From NCBI RefSeq assembly GCF_042096055.1, contig NZ_JBELMH010000005.1, positions 1 through 64,000 of the forward strand: a stretch of DNA of 64,000 nucleotides, read 5' to 3'. This document shows positions 17,063 through 27,748 of the stretch, in pieces. Each line of letters opens with the position of its first letter. Within the stretch, counting starts at the first letter, position 1. A program made the position numbers and the translations under genes. This stretch comes from Citreimonas sp042096055 (lineage in GTDB: Bacteria; Pseudomonadota; Alphaproteobacteria; Rhodobacterales; Rhodobacteraceae). The notes under the pieces are model-generated. The model had not been told where the DNA came from, did not search any database, and saw only the letters and a list, made by a program, of their open reading frames with translations.

Positions 17063-18907
17063 ATGATGAACCCGCTTTTCCGTTTCCGCCGGATTCGGGG
17101 CGCCGCCCCGCTAGTCGCACTCCTCGCCGCCGCCAGTCCGATGCCGGCCGCCGCGTTCGAGCAGGTCGTCCTGCGATTGCCACGCGCCGACGAGCTTCCC
17201 GAGTTGCGCACCAGCCTCGTCGACGCGCTGCTTCTGGGCACCCTGCCCGACGAGGCGCGCACGGACGGGGACGAGGTTCTGGCCGCGGCGCAGGCCGATT
17301 ACGCCCGCCTGCTCGAGGCGCTGTACGCCCAGGGCTTCTACGGCGCGTCGGTCAGGATCCTGCTGGACGGGCGTGAGGCCGCGACCATCGCGCCGCTGAA
17401 CGCGCCGGACACCGTGGACAGCGTGCAGGTCATCGTCGAGCCGGGCGCGCGCTTCGATCTGGGCGTGACCGACATCGCGCCGCGCCCGCCCACCGCCGAG
17501 CCGTTCGAGGATTTCCGCACCGGCGCGCCGGCGCTGGCCACCACCGTGCGCGACGCCGCGCAGTCGACCGTGGAAGGCTGGGAGGAGCTGGGTTTCGCCA
17601 AGGCGCAGGTTACCGATCAGGACATCATCGCCCGTCACGAACGCAACCGCCTCGACGTGATCGTCCGGGTAGCGCCCGGGCCGCGCCTGCGGTTCGGCGA
17701 CGTCACGGTCGGCGGCCAGAGCGCCGTGCGCGCGCCGCGCGTGCGCCAGATCGCCGGCATTCCGCGCGGCGAGACGTTCTCTCCGGACGCGGTCGAGCGC
17801 GCCGCCGACCGCCTGCGCAGCACCGGCACCTTCCGCAGCGCCACGATCACCGAGGCCGAAGAGCCAAACGCCGACGGCACGCTGGACTTCACCATCGACG
17901 TGATCGACCGCGAGCCGCGCCGCATCGGTGCCGGCGCCGAAATCTCGAGCCTGCAGGGCCTCACGCTGACCGGCTTCTGGTTGCACCGCAACATCCTCGG
18001 CGGGGCCGAGCGCCTGCGGATCGAGGGCGAGGCCGCGCAGCTAGGCGGCACCTCGGGCGGGCCGGACTACTCGCTGTCCGCGCGCTTCGAGAAGCCCGCC
18101 GTCTACGGCCCCGACACGCGCTTCTTCGCGCTTGCCGCGATCGAATACACCGACGAGCCCGACTACATCGACCAAACCGTGCGCCTGGAGCTGGGGGCCA
18201 CGCGCGAGTTCTCGGACGCCCTGACGGGATCGCTGGGCATCGCGCTGCGCAATTCGCGCATCACCGATCGGTTCCTGCCGCGCGACGCCGACGGCGACTA
18301 CCCCGAGCGCGAGTTCACCCTGCTCAGCTTCCCCACCTCGCTGGAATGGGACCTGCGCGACAGCGCGCTGAACGCGACCGAGGGCTACTTCCTGCGCGCC
18401 GAGGTCGAGCCCTTCGCCGTCGTCAGCGGCGACGGCGATTCCGGCGCGCGCACCGAACTGGACGCCCGCGCCTACTATTCGGTGGGCGAGAACGTCGTGC
18501 TGGCCGCGCGCGGGCAGCTGGGCGCGGTGGTCGGCCCCGACGCGCTCGATGCGCCGCCGGAATTCCTGTTCTACTCGGGCGGCGGCGGGACCGTGCGCGG
18601 CCAGCCGTTCCGCTCGCTCGACGCGGAATACGACGGCATCGACCTGGGCGGGCGCAGCTTTGCCGGCCTTTCGGGCGAGGTTCGCGTCGACGTGCGCGAG
18701 AACATCAGCGTCGTGGGCTTCTACGACGTGGGCTATGTCGGATCCGAGCCGTTCGGCTTCGACGACGGCGACTGGCATTCCGGCGCGGGCTTGGGCCTGC
18801 GCTACGACACCACGATCGGTCCGCTGCGGCTGGACGTGGCAGGCCCCGTCTCGGGCGGCACCGGCGAGGGCGTTCAGATCTACCTCGGGATCGGGCAGGC
18901 ATTCTGA
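17063..18907 (+). CDS. tamA: TamA outer-membrane assembly protein
   Basis: Omp85-family outer-membrane component of the translocation and assembly module, which with TamB helps insert autotransporters and moves phospholipid to the outer membrane. The 614 residues have a signal peptide (about 1-32, ending MPAAA), three POTRA-like segments (about 33-285) and a 16-strand barrel ending in the expected aromatic YLGIGQAF. The barrel contains the conserved GGGGTVRGQPFRSL loop, the equivalent of the RGF/RGY motif. Either of two adjacent Met codons could initiate. The stop overlaps the tamB start as TGATG, so the pair is translationally coupled. Confidence 0.93.
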   Translation: MMNPLFRFRRIRGAAPLVALLAAASPMPAAAFEQVVLRLPRADELPELRTSLVDALLLGTLPDEARTDGDEVLAAAQADYARLLEALYAQGFYGASVRILLDGREAATIAPLNAPDTVDSVQVIVEPGARFDLGVTDIAPRPPTAEPFEDFRTGAPALATTVRDAAQSTVEGWEELGFAKAQVTDQDIIARHERNRLDVIVRVAPGPRLRFGDVTVGGQSAVRAPRVRQIAGIPRGETFSPDAVERAADRLRSTGTFRSATITEAEEPNADGTLDFTIDVIDREPRRIGAGAEISSLQGLTLTGFWLHRNILGGAERLRIEGEAAQLGGTSGGPDYSLSARFEKPAVYGPDTRFFALAAIEYTDEPDYIDQTVRLELGATREFSDALTGSLGIALRNSRITDRFLPRDADGDYPEREFTLLSFPTSLEWDLRDSALNATEGYFLRAEVEPFAVVSGDGDSGARTELDARAYYSVGENVVLAARGQLGAVVGPDALDAPPEFLFYSGGGGTVRGQPFRSLDAEYDGIDLGGRSFAGLSGEVRVDVRENISVVGFYDVGYVGSEPFGFDDGDWHSGAGLGLRYDTTIGPLRLDVAGPVSGGTGEGVQIYLGIGQAF

Positions 18908-21900
18908 TGCGATACATACTGGCATTCCTGCTGCTTCTGCCGATGGCGGCGGCGGCGCAGAACGACGATCGCGGCTTTATCCANNNNNNNNNNNNNNNNN
19001 NNNNNNNNNNNNNNNNNNNNNNNNNNNNNNNNNNNNNNNNNNNNNNNNNNNNNNNNNNNNNNNNNNNNNNNNNNNNNNNNNNNACGTGCCCGCGCCCGAG
19101 GCGTCAGGTCCGTTCACCCTGCCCGAGCTTCCGGTGGCGATCCGGCTGGCCGACCTCACCGTCGACCGGGCCGAGATCGGCGCGCCGGTTCTGGGCGAGG
19201 ACGCGGCCTTTTCGCTTCAGGGCTCGGCCAATCTCGAAGGCGGCGAGGGCGAGGTCGACCTGGCGGTCGAGCGTCTGGACACGCCGGCCAGCCTACAGAT
19301 CGCGGGCAGCTTCGAGAACGCCACGCGCCAGCTTGCGCTGAACCTTGAACTCAGCGAGCCGCAGGGCGGACTCGTAGCCCAGCGGATCGGCCTGCCCGAA
19401 GGGGACTCGCTGTCGTTGACCCTTGAAGGCGACGGCACGCTGGCGGATTTCGAGGCCGCGCTGAGCCTGCAGACCGGCGGAGAACCGCGCCTGACCGGCA
19501 CGCTGGCGCTGCAGGAGACTGATGGCGGCGCGCAGGGCTTCGCCGTCGATATCGGCGGCGATCTCGCGCCGCTCCTGGCGCCGGAATACCGCGACTTTTT
19601 GGGCGACCGGATCGCGCTGGTCGCGTCGGGCGCGCGGCTGCCGGACGGGGCGATCACGCTGGACACGCTGTCGGTGGACGCCGCCGCGCTGGACCTCGAG
19701 GGCAGCGCCCGTATCGGCGCCGACGGCTGGCCGGATCGTTTCGACCTCGACGCCGACATCACCCCGGCCGATGGCGAGGAGGACGTGCTTCTGCCGCTGG
19801 GCGGCCCGCAGATCCGCCTCGCCGAGGCGCAACTGACGGCGCAGTACGACCGGGCGGAATCCGACACGTGGCAACTCAGCGGCACGGTGCAGGATTTCGT
19901 GCGCGACAGCGTCGAGATCGGCCGTGTGACGCTGGACGGCACCGGGCGGATCGCGCCCGAGGCCGGCGGTGTGACGGGCACGCTCGAACTGGATACGGAC
20001 GCCTTGTCGTTGGGCGATGCCGAGCTCGATGCGGCGGTCGGCACGTCGCTGGCGGGCGAGCTGTCCTTCGACTGGCAGCCCGGCCAGCCGCTGACGATCA
20101 CCGGCATCGACCTGGGCGGGAGCGATTACGGCGTCACCGGCGCGGTCACGGTCAACGGGCTCGAGGATCAGCTGGGCGTTCGCGTCGCGCCGAACCTGGT
20201 GGTCAACGCCGACCGGCTGGCGCGCTTCGCGCCGCTGGTCGACCTCGACCTTGCGGGTGCGGCCGAACTGGCGATCAACGGCAGCGTCACGCCGCTGACC
20301 GGCGCGTTCGATCTGAACCTGCGCGGCACGACGCAGGACGTCTCGACCGGCATCGCGCAGCTCGACCCCCTGCTCGAGGGCACGGGCCTGGTCGAGGTGA
20401 ACGCCGTGCGCAGCGAGACGGGCCTTCAGGTCGCGCCGCTTCGCGTGCAGACCGAGGCGGTCCGCCTCGAGGCGACGGGCCAGCTGGGCGGCGGCAATGG
20501 CGACCTGTCACTGAACGCGCGGCTGACCGAGACGGGCGACGTGATCCCCGGCCTGACCGGCGTGACCACCCTGACCGCGCAGGCGGTACAGCAGCCGTCG
20601 GGTTGGGACGTGTCGGTCAGTGGCGACGCGCCGGGCCAGACGATCCTGCGCTACGACGGCACGGTCGAGCCCGACACGCCGGACGGGCTGTTCCTGTCCG
20701 GCACCATCGAGGCCGCGATCGGCGAGCTTTCCGCCTACTCGCAGATCGCCGACCGGCCGCTTTCGGGCGCGATCTCGCTGACCGCGACGGGCAACGCCAC
20801 GCCCACGGCGCCCAGCTTCGACATCGTGGCCGAGGCCGTATCGACGGACCTCGAAGTCGGGATCGAGGCGGCCGACCGCCTGCTGCAGGGTCGCACGGAA
20901 ATCGCGCTGGACGCCGCGCTGACGGCCGACGGCACGCTGATCATCGACGCGCTCGACCTCGATGGCACCAACCTGTCCGGCAGCATCGACGGGCGCATCG
21001 CCGACTCCGGCGGCGCGGTCGACATGGACCTGCGGCTGGCCGATATCGGCGTCGTCGCACCGCAGCTGTCCGGTCCCGCCACACTGCGCGGCACCGCGCA
21101 AAGCGACGGTGGCCCCTGGACCGTGGACATCGACGCCGGCGGGCCGGGGGGCATCGCCGCGACGATCGACGGAACGATCGATCCCGAAACGCCGCAGGGG
21201 CCGCGCTTCAACGGCACGATCGACGCCAATGTCGATCAGCTCTCGGCATTCTCGCAGATCGCCGGCCGGTCGCTGGGCGGATCGGTGTCGCTGAACCTGG
21301 CCGGCACGGTGACGCCGCAGGCGCCGACCTTCGATCTCGAGGGCGAGCTGGTCACGAACAACCTGGCCGTGGGCATCGCCGAGGCGGACCAGCTTCTGCG
21401 CGGTCGGACCGCGATCGCGCTGGACGCTGCCCTGACCGAGGACGGGCTTCTGGCGATCGACACGCTGCGCGTGGACGGCCAGCAGATCACGGCTTCGGTC
21501 GACGGCCAGGTCAGCCAGACCTCGGCGAACCTGGACATCGACGCGCGGCTGGCGAACCTCGGCGTGCTGGTGCCGCAATTCCCCGGCGCGTTGACGGTCT
21601 CCGGGACCGCGCGCAGCGACGGCGGCCCCTTCCGGATCGACCTCGACGCCACCGGTCCCGGCGGGATCAGCGCCGCCGTGGACGGCACCGTCGCGCGCGA
21701 CGCGGGCCAGGTGAACTTGTCGGTGAACGGCACCGCGCCGCTGGCGCTGGCCAACCCGTTCATCGCACCGCGCACGCTGGAGGGCACCGCGCGGCTCGAC
21801 CTCGCCATCAACGGTCCGCCGGCGCTGTCGTCGGTGTCGGGCACGGTCACCACCGCGGACGGGCAGCTTGCCCTGCCGACGTTGCGCCTTGCGCTCGAGA

Positions 21901-23158
21901 ACATCGACGGNNNNNNNNNNNNNNNNNNNNNNNNNNNNNNNNNNNNNNNNNNNNNNNNNNNNNNNNNNNNNNNNNNNNNNNNNNNNNNNNNNNNNNNNNN
22001 NNNNNNNNNNCGGACGGGCAGCTTGCCCTGCCGACGTTGCGCCTTGCGCTCGAGAACATCGACGGGACGGCCCGGCTGTCGGGCGCGAGCGCGACGGTGG
22101 ACCTGACGTCGGACCTGTCGACCGGCGGCACGCTCAGCGTCCAGGGGCCGATCGACCTCAGCGCGCCATTCGTTGCCGACCTCGCGATCCGTTTGCGCAG
22201 CGCGGAACTGCGCGACCCGCAGCTTTACGAGACCGAGGCCGACGCCCGCCTTACCCTGTCCGGCCCGCTGACCGGGCCGAACCGCGCGCGGATCGCCGGC
22301 ACGGTGACCCTGGACGAAGCCGAGCTGCGCATTCCGCAGATCGGCCCGTCGTACGAGGTGCTGGAAGGCTTGCGCCACGTCGATCCGCCGGCGGACGTGC
22401 GGCGCACGCTGCAATTCGCCGGCCTGCGCCCGTCCGGTGAGGCTGAGCCGGCACCGGCCGTCGGCTTTCCCGTCGACCTCGTGATCAACGCGCCCGACCG
22501 CATCTTCGTGCGCGGCCGGGGCCTCGATGCCGAGTTGGGCGGCACGCTGCGCCTGACCGGAACCACGACCGATCTGGTGCCCGTGGGGCAGTTCGACCTG
22601 ATCCGCGGCCGGCTGGACCTGCTGGGCCAGCGCCTGACGCTGGACGAAGGCTTCGTGGCCCTGCGCGGCAGCTTCGATCCGGTGATCAACTTCGTCGCCC
22701 GCGCCGATGCCGACGGCACCGAGGTGCGCGTGGCGATCACCGGCATGGCGTCCTCGCCCGACCTGACCATCACGTCGAGCCCGGACCTGCCGCAGGACGA
22801 GGCGCTGGCGCTGCTGCTGTTCGGACGCGACGCGGGATCGCTGTCGGCGCTGCAGGCGCTGCAACTGGCCTCGGCCGTGCGCACCCTGTCGGGTCGTGGC
22901 GGGCTGGGGCTGACCGAGCAACTGCGCAGCGGGCTTGGCGTCGACGATTTCGACATCACGACGGACGCCGAGGGCAACGCCGAGGCCCGCGTAGGCGCCT
23001 ACATCTCGGAGAATATCTATACCGACGTCACGGTCGGGTCGGACGGCGACAGCGCCATCTCGCTGAACCTGGACCTGACCGACAGCATCACCGTGCGCGG
23101 CGGCACCGGGTCGGACGGCGATGCGTCGGTGGGCATCTTCTTCGAGCGGGATTACTGA
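18907..23158 (+). CDS. tamB: TamB inner-membrane translocation protein, interrupted by two assembly gaps
   Basis: Inner-membrane-anchored periplasmic bridge partner of TamA, also implicated in phospholipid transport. It begins with a signal-anchor (MRYILAFLLLLPMAAAAQ). The first gap (18984-19083) cuts it at residue 25; sequence resumes at VPAPEASGPFTLPELP. From there to 21910 it is a long Asp/Gly-rich beta-helical region with obvious internal repeats. After the second gap (21911-22010) it runs to the DUF490/TamB domain ending ASVGIFFERDY. The second gap is a 55-bp overlap artefact: removing 155 bp joins the two frames. The first gap hides real sequence, probably tens of residues. Not a pseudogene on present evidence. 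Confidence 0.92.
18984..19083. other. Assembly gap of 100 N inside tamB, no flank overlap
   Basis: The left flank ends in the mature N terminus of TamB (NDDRGFI) and the right flank resumes in a different frame. The flanks share no repeat. Relatives have an N-terminal segment here that is missing, so the gap stands for real sequence of unknown length. Confidence 0.95.
21856..22065. repeat. Artefactual 55-bp duplication flanking an N gap in tamB
   Basis: Bases 21856-21910 and 22011-22065 are identical (starting CGGACGGGCAGC, ending ACATCGACGG) and flank exactly 100 N (21911-22010). Collapsing one copy plus the N removes 155 bp and brings the two tamB frames into register, so this is a contig overlap and not a biological repeat. 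Confidence 0.95.
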
Positions 23159-23221
23159 CGCGGCCGGACGGGCCCGCCGGTTTCGGCGGTCCCAACCCAC
23201 TGTGCATTACCCGCGTACCCC

Positions 23222-23247
23222 GGAACCGTACGGTGGGCCGCCCCGTT
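23222..23247 (+). promoter_or_regulatory. EcfG-type promoter for the RND efflux pair
   Basis: GGAAC at 23222-23226, a 17-base spacer, CGTT at 23244-23247. It lies in the 178-bp spacer after tamB, about 90 bases before the adaptor ATG. It matches the general stress sigma factor consensus GGAAC-N16/17-CGTT. Confidence 0.75.
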
Positions 23248-23336
23248 AACCGCCATTGACACTGAACCGCGCAGTTCACTTTATCGCGGCACCGAGGCAC
23301 CCCATATCGGGCTCGGCCCCACCATTGGAGATCGTC

Positions 23337-24539
23337 ATGACGCAACCGGAAGGCTCGGCGCCTCAAACGCTGGATTTCGAGGCGGATCGCGGCGCCTCAC
23401 GCTCGATCTGGATCGCGGGCGTGCTGGTTCTGGCGTTGGCGGGATGGATGGGCTCGGGCTTCATCTGGCCCGCCGAAGAGCCCGCGCCGATGCGCGCCGA
23501 CCGTGAAGAGCCCGCGCCCATTCCCGTCGCGGTGCGCAGTTCCACCGCCGAGACGGTGACGCGCCTGTTCCAGGCCGAGGGTCAGGCCCTGCCCGACCGC
23601 GACTCGGTCCTGCGGGCCGAGGCGTCGGGCGAGATCGTCGAGGTCATGGTCGAGAAGGGTCAGGAGGTCGCCGAGGGCGCGCCCGTCGCCCGCGTGGAAA
23701 GCCAGTCGAGCCTGGCGAGCGTGACGCGCGCCGAAGAGGAACTGGCCCGCGCCCAGCGCGAGTTCGACAACGCCGAGGAACTGCTGGAGCGCGGCGTCGC
23801 CACCGCCGACCGCGTGGCCGCCGCGCGCGCCGACCTGGCCTCGGCCCGCGCCGACCTGACCGCGGCCGAGCAGGCGCTGGAGGACGCGACCATCACCGCG
23901 CCCTTCGCCGGCCGGATCGAGCGGCTGGACATCGACACCGGCGAGTTCGTCTCGGCCGGGGCCGAGATCGGCCGCATCGTCGACAACCGTCCGCTGACGG
24001 TGACGATCCAGGTGCCGCAGCAATCGCTGACCCGCGTCACCGAAGGGCAGACGGCCGCCGTCGCTTTCATCACCGGCGAGACGCGCGAGGGTACCGTAAC
24101 CTTCGTCGGCAGCTCGGCCTCCTCCGAGACGCGCACCTTCCTGGCCGAGATCGAGGTCCCGAACGAGGACGGCGCCATCCCCGCCGGCATCTCGGCCGAG
24201 GTGCGCATCCCCACCGGGGAGGTGGTCGCGCATTTCGTGTCGCCGGCCACCGTTTCGTTGGATGCCGACGGTACGCTTGGCGTCAAGACGGTCGACGAAG
24301 ACGACACCGTACGCTTCCTGCCGATCGAGATCGAGCGCGCGCAACTCGACGGAGTGTGGGTCAGCGGGTTGCCCGAGACCGCGCAGTTGATCACCGTCGG
24401 CCAGGGTTTCGTCCGCGCCGGCGACCGCGTCGAGGCGCGCCCCGAACAGGATGCCACCGTCGATCCGGCCGCCGCCGAGGCCGGCGCCGATCCCGCGGCA
24501 CAGGCTGCGGCGGCCGAAGCACCGGAGGTCACGGAATGA
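23337..24539 (+). CDS. RND efflux periplasmic adaptor (membrane fusion protein)
   Basis: Links an inner-membrane RND pump to an outer-membrane channel. The 400 residues start with a cytoplasmic leader and one membrane anchor (about 23-42). They continue with the biotinyl-lipoyl halves (EASGEIVEVMVEKGQEVAEG and TITAPFAGRIERLDIDTGEF) around an alpha-helical hairpin (about 120-185), then the beta-barrel and membrane-proximal domains. The C terminus is a long Ala/Glu tail. ATG at 23337 follows TTGGAG with six-base spacing. It overlaps the pump gene as ATGA. No outer-membrane channel is encoded nearby, so a shared TolC is implied. An EcfG-type promoter lies upstream. Confidence 0.9.
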   Translation: MTQPEGSAPQTLDFEADRGASRSIWIAGVLVLALAGWMGSGFIWPAEEPAPMRADREEPAPIPVAVRSSTAETVTRLFQAEGQALPDRDSVLRAEASGEIVEVMVEKGQEVAEGAPVARVESQSSLASVTRAEEELARAQREFDNAEELLERGVATADRVAAARADLASARADLTAAEQALEDATITAPFAGRIERLDIDTGEFVSAGAEIGRIVDNRPLTVTIQVPQQSLTRVTEGQTAAVAFITGETREGTVTFVGSSASSETRTFLAEIEVPNEDGAIPAGISAEVRIPTGEVVAHFVSPATVSLDADGTLGVKTVDEDDTVRFLPIEIERAQLDGVWVSGLPETAQLITVGQGFVRAGDRVEARPEQDATVDPAAAEAGADPAAQAAAAEAPEVTE

Positions 24540-27500
24540 ACGGCTTGATCTCGGCCGCCTTCAGCCGCGCGCGCGTCGTGATGATGGCGCTGCTGATGCT
24601 GCTGTCGCTGGGCGCCTACGCGTACATCGCCATCCCCAAGGAAGCCAACCCCGAGATACCGCTGCCGCTGTTCTACGTGACCACCGGCCTCGACGGGATC
24701 AGCCCGGCCGACTCCGAGCGGCTGCTGATCTCGCCGCTCGAGACCGAGTTCGCCTCGATCGCCGGGCTGCAGGAAATGGAGGCGCATGCCTCGGAAGGCT
24801 TCGCCTCGGTGCAGCTGGAATTCGCGCCCGGCTCGGACACGGCCGAGGCGCTGGACAAGGTGCGCGCCGCCGCCGATCGCGCCGAGAACGAGCTGCCCGA
24901 CGACGCCTACGCGATCACCATCAACGAGATCAACACGGCGCTCTTCCCGATCATCACCGCGGTCCTGTCGGGCCCGGTGCCGGAACGCACGCTCAACGAC
25001 CTCGCCACCAGCGTGCAGGAAGAGCTCGAAGCGCTGAACGGCGTGCTCGAGGTCGAGATTGGCGGCAAGCGGACCGAGGCGGTCGAGGTGCTGATCGACC
25101 CGACGATCTTCCAGACTTACAACCTGACCTTTGACGAGCTGATCAGCCAGATCAGCCGGAACAACCGCCTGATCGCCGCCGGCGCGATCGAGACCGGCGC
25201 CGGGCGCATCGTGCTCAAGGTGCCGGGGCTGATCGAGAACCTCGACGACGTGATGGCAATGCCCGTCAAGGTGCGCGGCGACACCGTCGTCACCTTCGCC
25301 GACGTGGCCACGATCCGCCGCACCTTCGAAGATCCGACCGGCTTTGCCCGCATCGACGGTCAGCCGGCACTGGCGCTCGAAGTCACGAAACGTTCGGGCG
25401 CGAATATCATCGAAACCGTTGCCGCGGTGAAGGAGCGGGTCGAGAGCCTGCGCGCCGACTGGCCCGACAGCGTTCAGGTCACCTGGCTGCAGGACCAGTC
25501 CGAACAGGTCGAGACGTTGCTGAGCGATCTCGAGGCGAACGTGCTGGCCGCCGTGATCCTGGTGATGATCGTGATCGTCTTCGCGCTCGGCCCACGCTCG
25601 GCCATCCTGGTCGGTCTGTCGATCCCCGGCGCCTTCCTGGCGGGCGTCATCGGCATCTGGGCAATGGGCTTCACGATGAACATCGTGGTGCTGTTCTCGC
25701 TGATCCTGGTGGTGGGCATGCTGGTCGACGGCGCGATCGTGACGACCGAACTGGCCGACCGCCGCCTGCAAGAGGGCGCGACCCCGCGCGAGGCGTACGA
25801 ATACGCCGCCCAGCGCATGGCTTGGCCGATCATCGCGTCCACCGCCACCACGCTCTCGGTGTTCTTCCCTCTGCTGTTCTGGTCCGGCATGGTCGGCGAG
25901 TTCATGAAGTTCCTGCCGATCACGGTGATCCTGACGCTGTTCGCGGCTCTGTTCATGGCGCTGATCTTCATCCCCGTGGCCGGCGGCATCATCGGCCGGC
26001 GCACGCCGCAATCCGCACGCGCCAAGGCCGCGCTGCACGAGGTCGAATATGGCGATCCGCGCCGCCTCACCGGCGTCAGCGGCGCCTATGTGCGCCTGCT
26101 GCACCGCGCCATCCTGCGCCCCGGCGCCACGCTACTGTTCGCGGTGGCGCTGCTGCTGGGGGCGTTCGGCCTGTACGGCCAGTTCGGCAAGGGCCTGACT
26201 TTCTTCCCCTCGGTCGAGCCCGAGTTCATGCAGGTGCAGATCCGCGCGCGCGACAACTTCTCGATCAACGAGCGCGACGACCTGGTGCGCGCGGTCGAAA
26301 CCCGGCTGGCGGATTTCGAAGAGATCGAAAGCATCTACGCCCGTTCGATGATGAACGCGGGCCAGGGCGACGAGGAAACCATCGGCACGCTGCAGCTCGA
26401 CCTGATCGAGTGGGACGAACGGCGCCCGGCCGAGCAGATCGCGGGCGACATCCGTCAGGCGGTGTCGGACATCGCCGGCATCGACGTGCAGGTGCAGACC
26501 GAAAGCGGCGGGCCCAGCAGCGGCAAGCCGGTCAACCTGGAACTGACGGCCCGCAACCTCGAAGACCAGAATGCGACGGTCGAGACCGTACGCGAGATTA
26601 TGGACCGGATCGGCGGCTTCACCGACGTCACCGACACGCGGCCCCTGCCGGGGGTCGAGGTCTCGATCCTCGTCGACCGGGCCGAGGCCGCGCGCTACGG
26701 CGCGGACGTCAGCCTTCTGGGGCAGGCGGTACAGCTGCTGACGCAGGGCATCACCGTGGCCGATTATCGCCCCGCCGACACCGACGAGCCGGTGGACATC
26801 CGCGTCCGCTTCCCGCGCGAGGAACGCTCGCTGGCGGAGCTGGGCAACCTGCGGGTGCCGACGACAGCAGGGCTGGTGCCGATCTCGAACTTCGTGACGT
26901 TCGAGCCGACGCCGCGCACCGGCGTCATCCGCCGGATGGACCAGCGCCGCGTCGCTTTTGTCGAGGCCAACGTCGCCCCCGGCGTGCTGGTCAACGATCA
27001 GGTCGCCCGCCTGCAACAGGCGCTCGACAATGCCGACCTTCCGGACGGCGTCGACTACAGCTTTGCCGGCGAGGCGGAGGACCAGCAGGAAAGCATGATC
27101 TTCCTCGCGGGCGCCTTCATCGCGGCGATCGGGCTGATGTTCGTGATCCTGCTGGTGCAGTTCAACAACTTCTTCCAGGCCTTCGTGGTGATGAGTGCGA
27201 TCCTGTTCTCCGTCGCCGGCGTGCTGCTGGGGCTTCTGGTCACCGGGCGGCCCTTCGGTGTCGTCATGGGCGGGATCGGGGTGATCGCGCTGGCAGGGAT
27301 CGTGGTGAACAACAACATCGTCCTGATCGACACCTACAACGACCTGCGCCGCTCAGGGCAGATGCCGCTCGAGGCGGCGCTGCGCACCGGCGCGCAGCGT
27401 CTGCGGCCGGTGGTGCTGACCTCGCTGACGACGGCGCTGGGTCTGATGCCCATGGTGATCGGGCTGAACGTGAACTTCTTCACGCGCGAGATCCTGTACG

Positions 27501-27682
27501 GCGCGCCCTCGACCCAGTGGTGGACCGAGTTGTCTTCGGCCATCGCGGGGGGCCTGACGGTCGCGACGATCCTGACGCTGGTGGTCACCCCCGCCCTGCT
27601 GGTGCTGGGAGAACGGAAGCTGGCGTTCGGGCATGGATCGGCCGGCGCGCCGGACGGCTCCCCGGCGCCGTCGCAGGGCTGA
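24536..27682 (+). CDS. RND-family efflux permease
   Basis: Proton-driven inner-membrane pump of 1048 residues with the twelve-helix RND layout and two large periplasmic loops. It begins MNGLISAAFSRARVVMMALL; the porter domain has QVTWLQDQSEQVETLLSDLE before TM2. TM4 carries VVGMLVDGAIVTTELADRR, with one aspartate followed by Gly where AcrB has the Asp407-Asp408 pair. TM10/11 shows GIVVNNNIVLIDTYNDLR, with Asn at the region of the essential lysine. Belongs to the HAE-1-like group by eye; substrate unknown. ATGA overlap with the adaptor gene indicates coupled translation. The altered TM4 pair is common in some RND subfamilies, so loss of function should not be assumed. Confidence 0.92.
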   Translation: MNGLISAAFSRARVVMMALLMLLSLGAYAYIAIPKEANPEIPLPLFYVTTGLDGISPADSERLLISPLETEFASIAGLQEMEAHASEGFASVQLEFAPGSDTAEALDKVRAAADRAENELPDDAYAITINEINTALFPIITAVLSGPVPERTLNDLATSVQEELEALNGVLEVEIGGKRTEAVEVLIDPTIFQTYNLTFDELISQISRNNRLIAAGAIETGAGRIVLKVPGLIENLDDVMAMPVKVRGDTVVTFADVATIRRTFEDPTGFARIDGQPALALEVTKRSGANIIETVAAVKERVESLRADWPDSVQVTWLQDQSEQVETLLSDLEANVLAAVILVMIVIVFALGPRSAILVGLSIPGAFLAGVIGIWAMGFTMNIVVLFSLILVVGMLVDGAIVTTELADRRLQEGATPREAYEYAAQRMAWPIIASTATTLSVFFPLLFWSGMVGEFMKFLPITVILTLFAALFMALIFIPVAGGIIGRRTPQSARAKAALHEVEYGDPRRLTGVSGAYVRLLHRAILRPGATLLFAVALLLGAFGLYGQFGKGLTFFPSVEPEFMQVQIRARDNFSINERDDLVRAVETRLADFEEIESIYARSMMNAGQGDEETIGTLQLDLIEWDERRPAEQIAGDIRQAVSDIAGIDVQVQTESGGPSSGKPVNLELTARNLEDQNATVETVREIMDRIGGFTDVTDTRPLPGVEVSILVDRAEAARYGADVSLLGQAVQLLTQGITVADYRPADTDEPVDIRVRFPREERSLAELGNLRVPTTAGLVPISNFVTFEPTPRTGVIRRMDQRRVAFVEANVAPGVLVNDQVARLQQALDNADLPDGVDYSFAGEAEDQQESMIFLAGAFIAAIGLMFVILLVQFNNFFQAFVVMSAILFSVAGVLLGLLVTGRPFGVVMGGIGVIALAGIVVNNNIVLIDTYNDLRRSGQMPLEAALRTGAQRLRPVVLTSLTTALGLMPMVIGLNVNFFTREILYGAPSTQWWTELSSAIAGGLTVATILTLVVTPALLVLGERKLAFGHGSAGAPDGSPAPSQG

Positions 27683-27692
27683 GGCCGCGCCC

Positions 27693-27718
27693 GGAACCGC
27701 CCGCCCAAGCCCGGCGTT
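27693..27718 (+). promoter_or_regulatory. EcfG-type promoter for the Rho_N-like stress protein
   Basis: GGAAC 27693-27697, N17, CGTT 27715-27718; the ATG is 31 bases further on. It lies in the 66-bp gap after the RND permease gene. Confidence 0.82.
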
Positions 27719-27748
27719 CCATCCGCAAAACCGCGAAAGGAGCCGGCC

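Noticed and set aside
23173..23190. CCGCCG-loop-CGGCGG hairpin after tamB
   Set aside because: Short, no T-run, and expected often in sequence of this composition.
21236..23200. Minus-strand frame of 654 codons across tamB
   Set aside because: It spans the N gap and is antisense to tamB repeats; no supporting signal.
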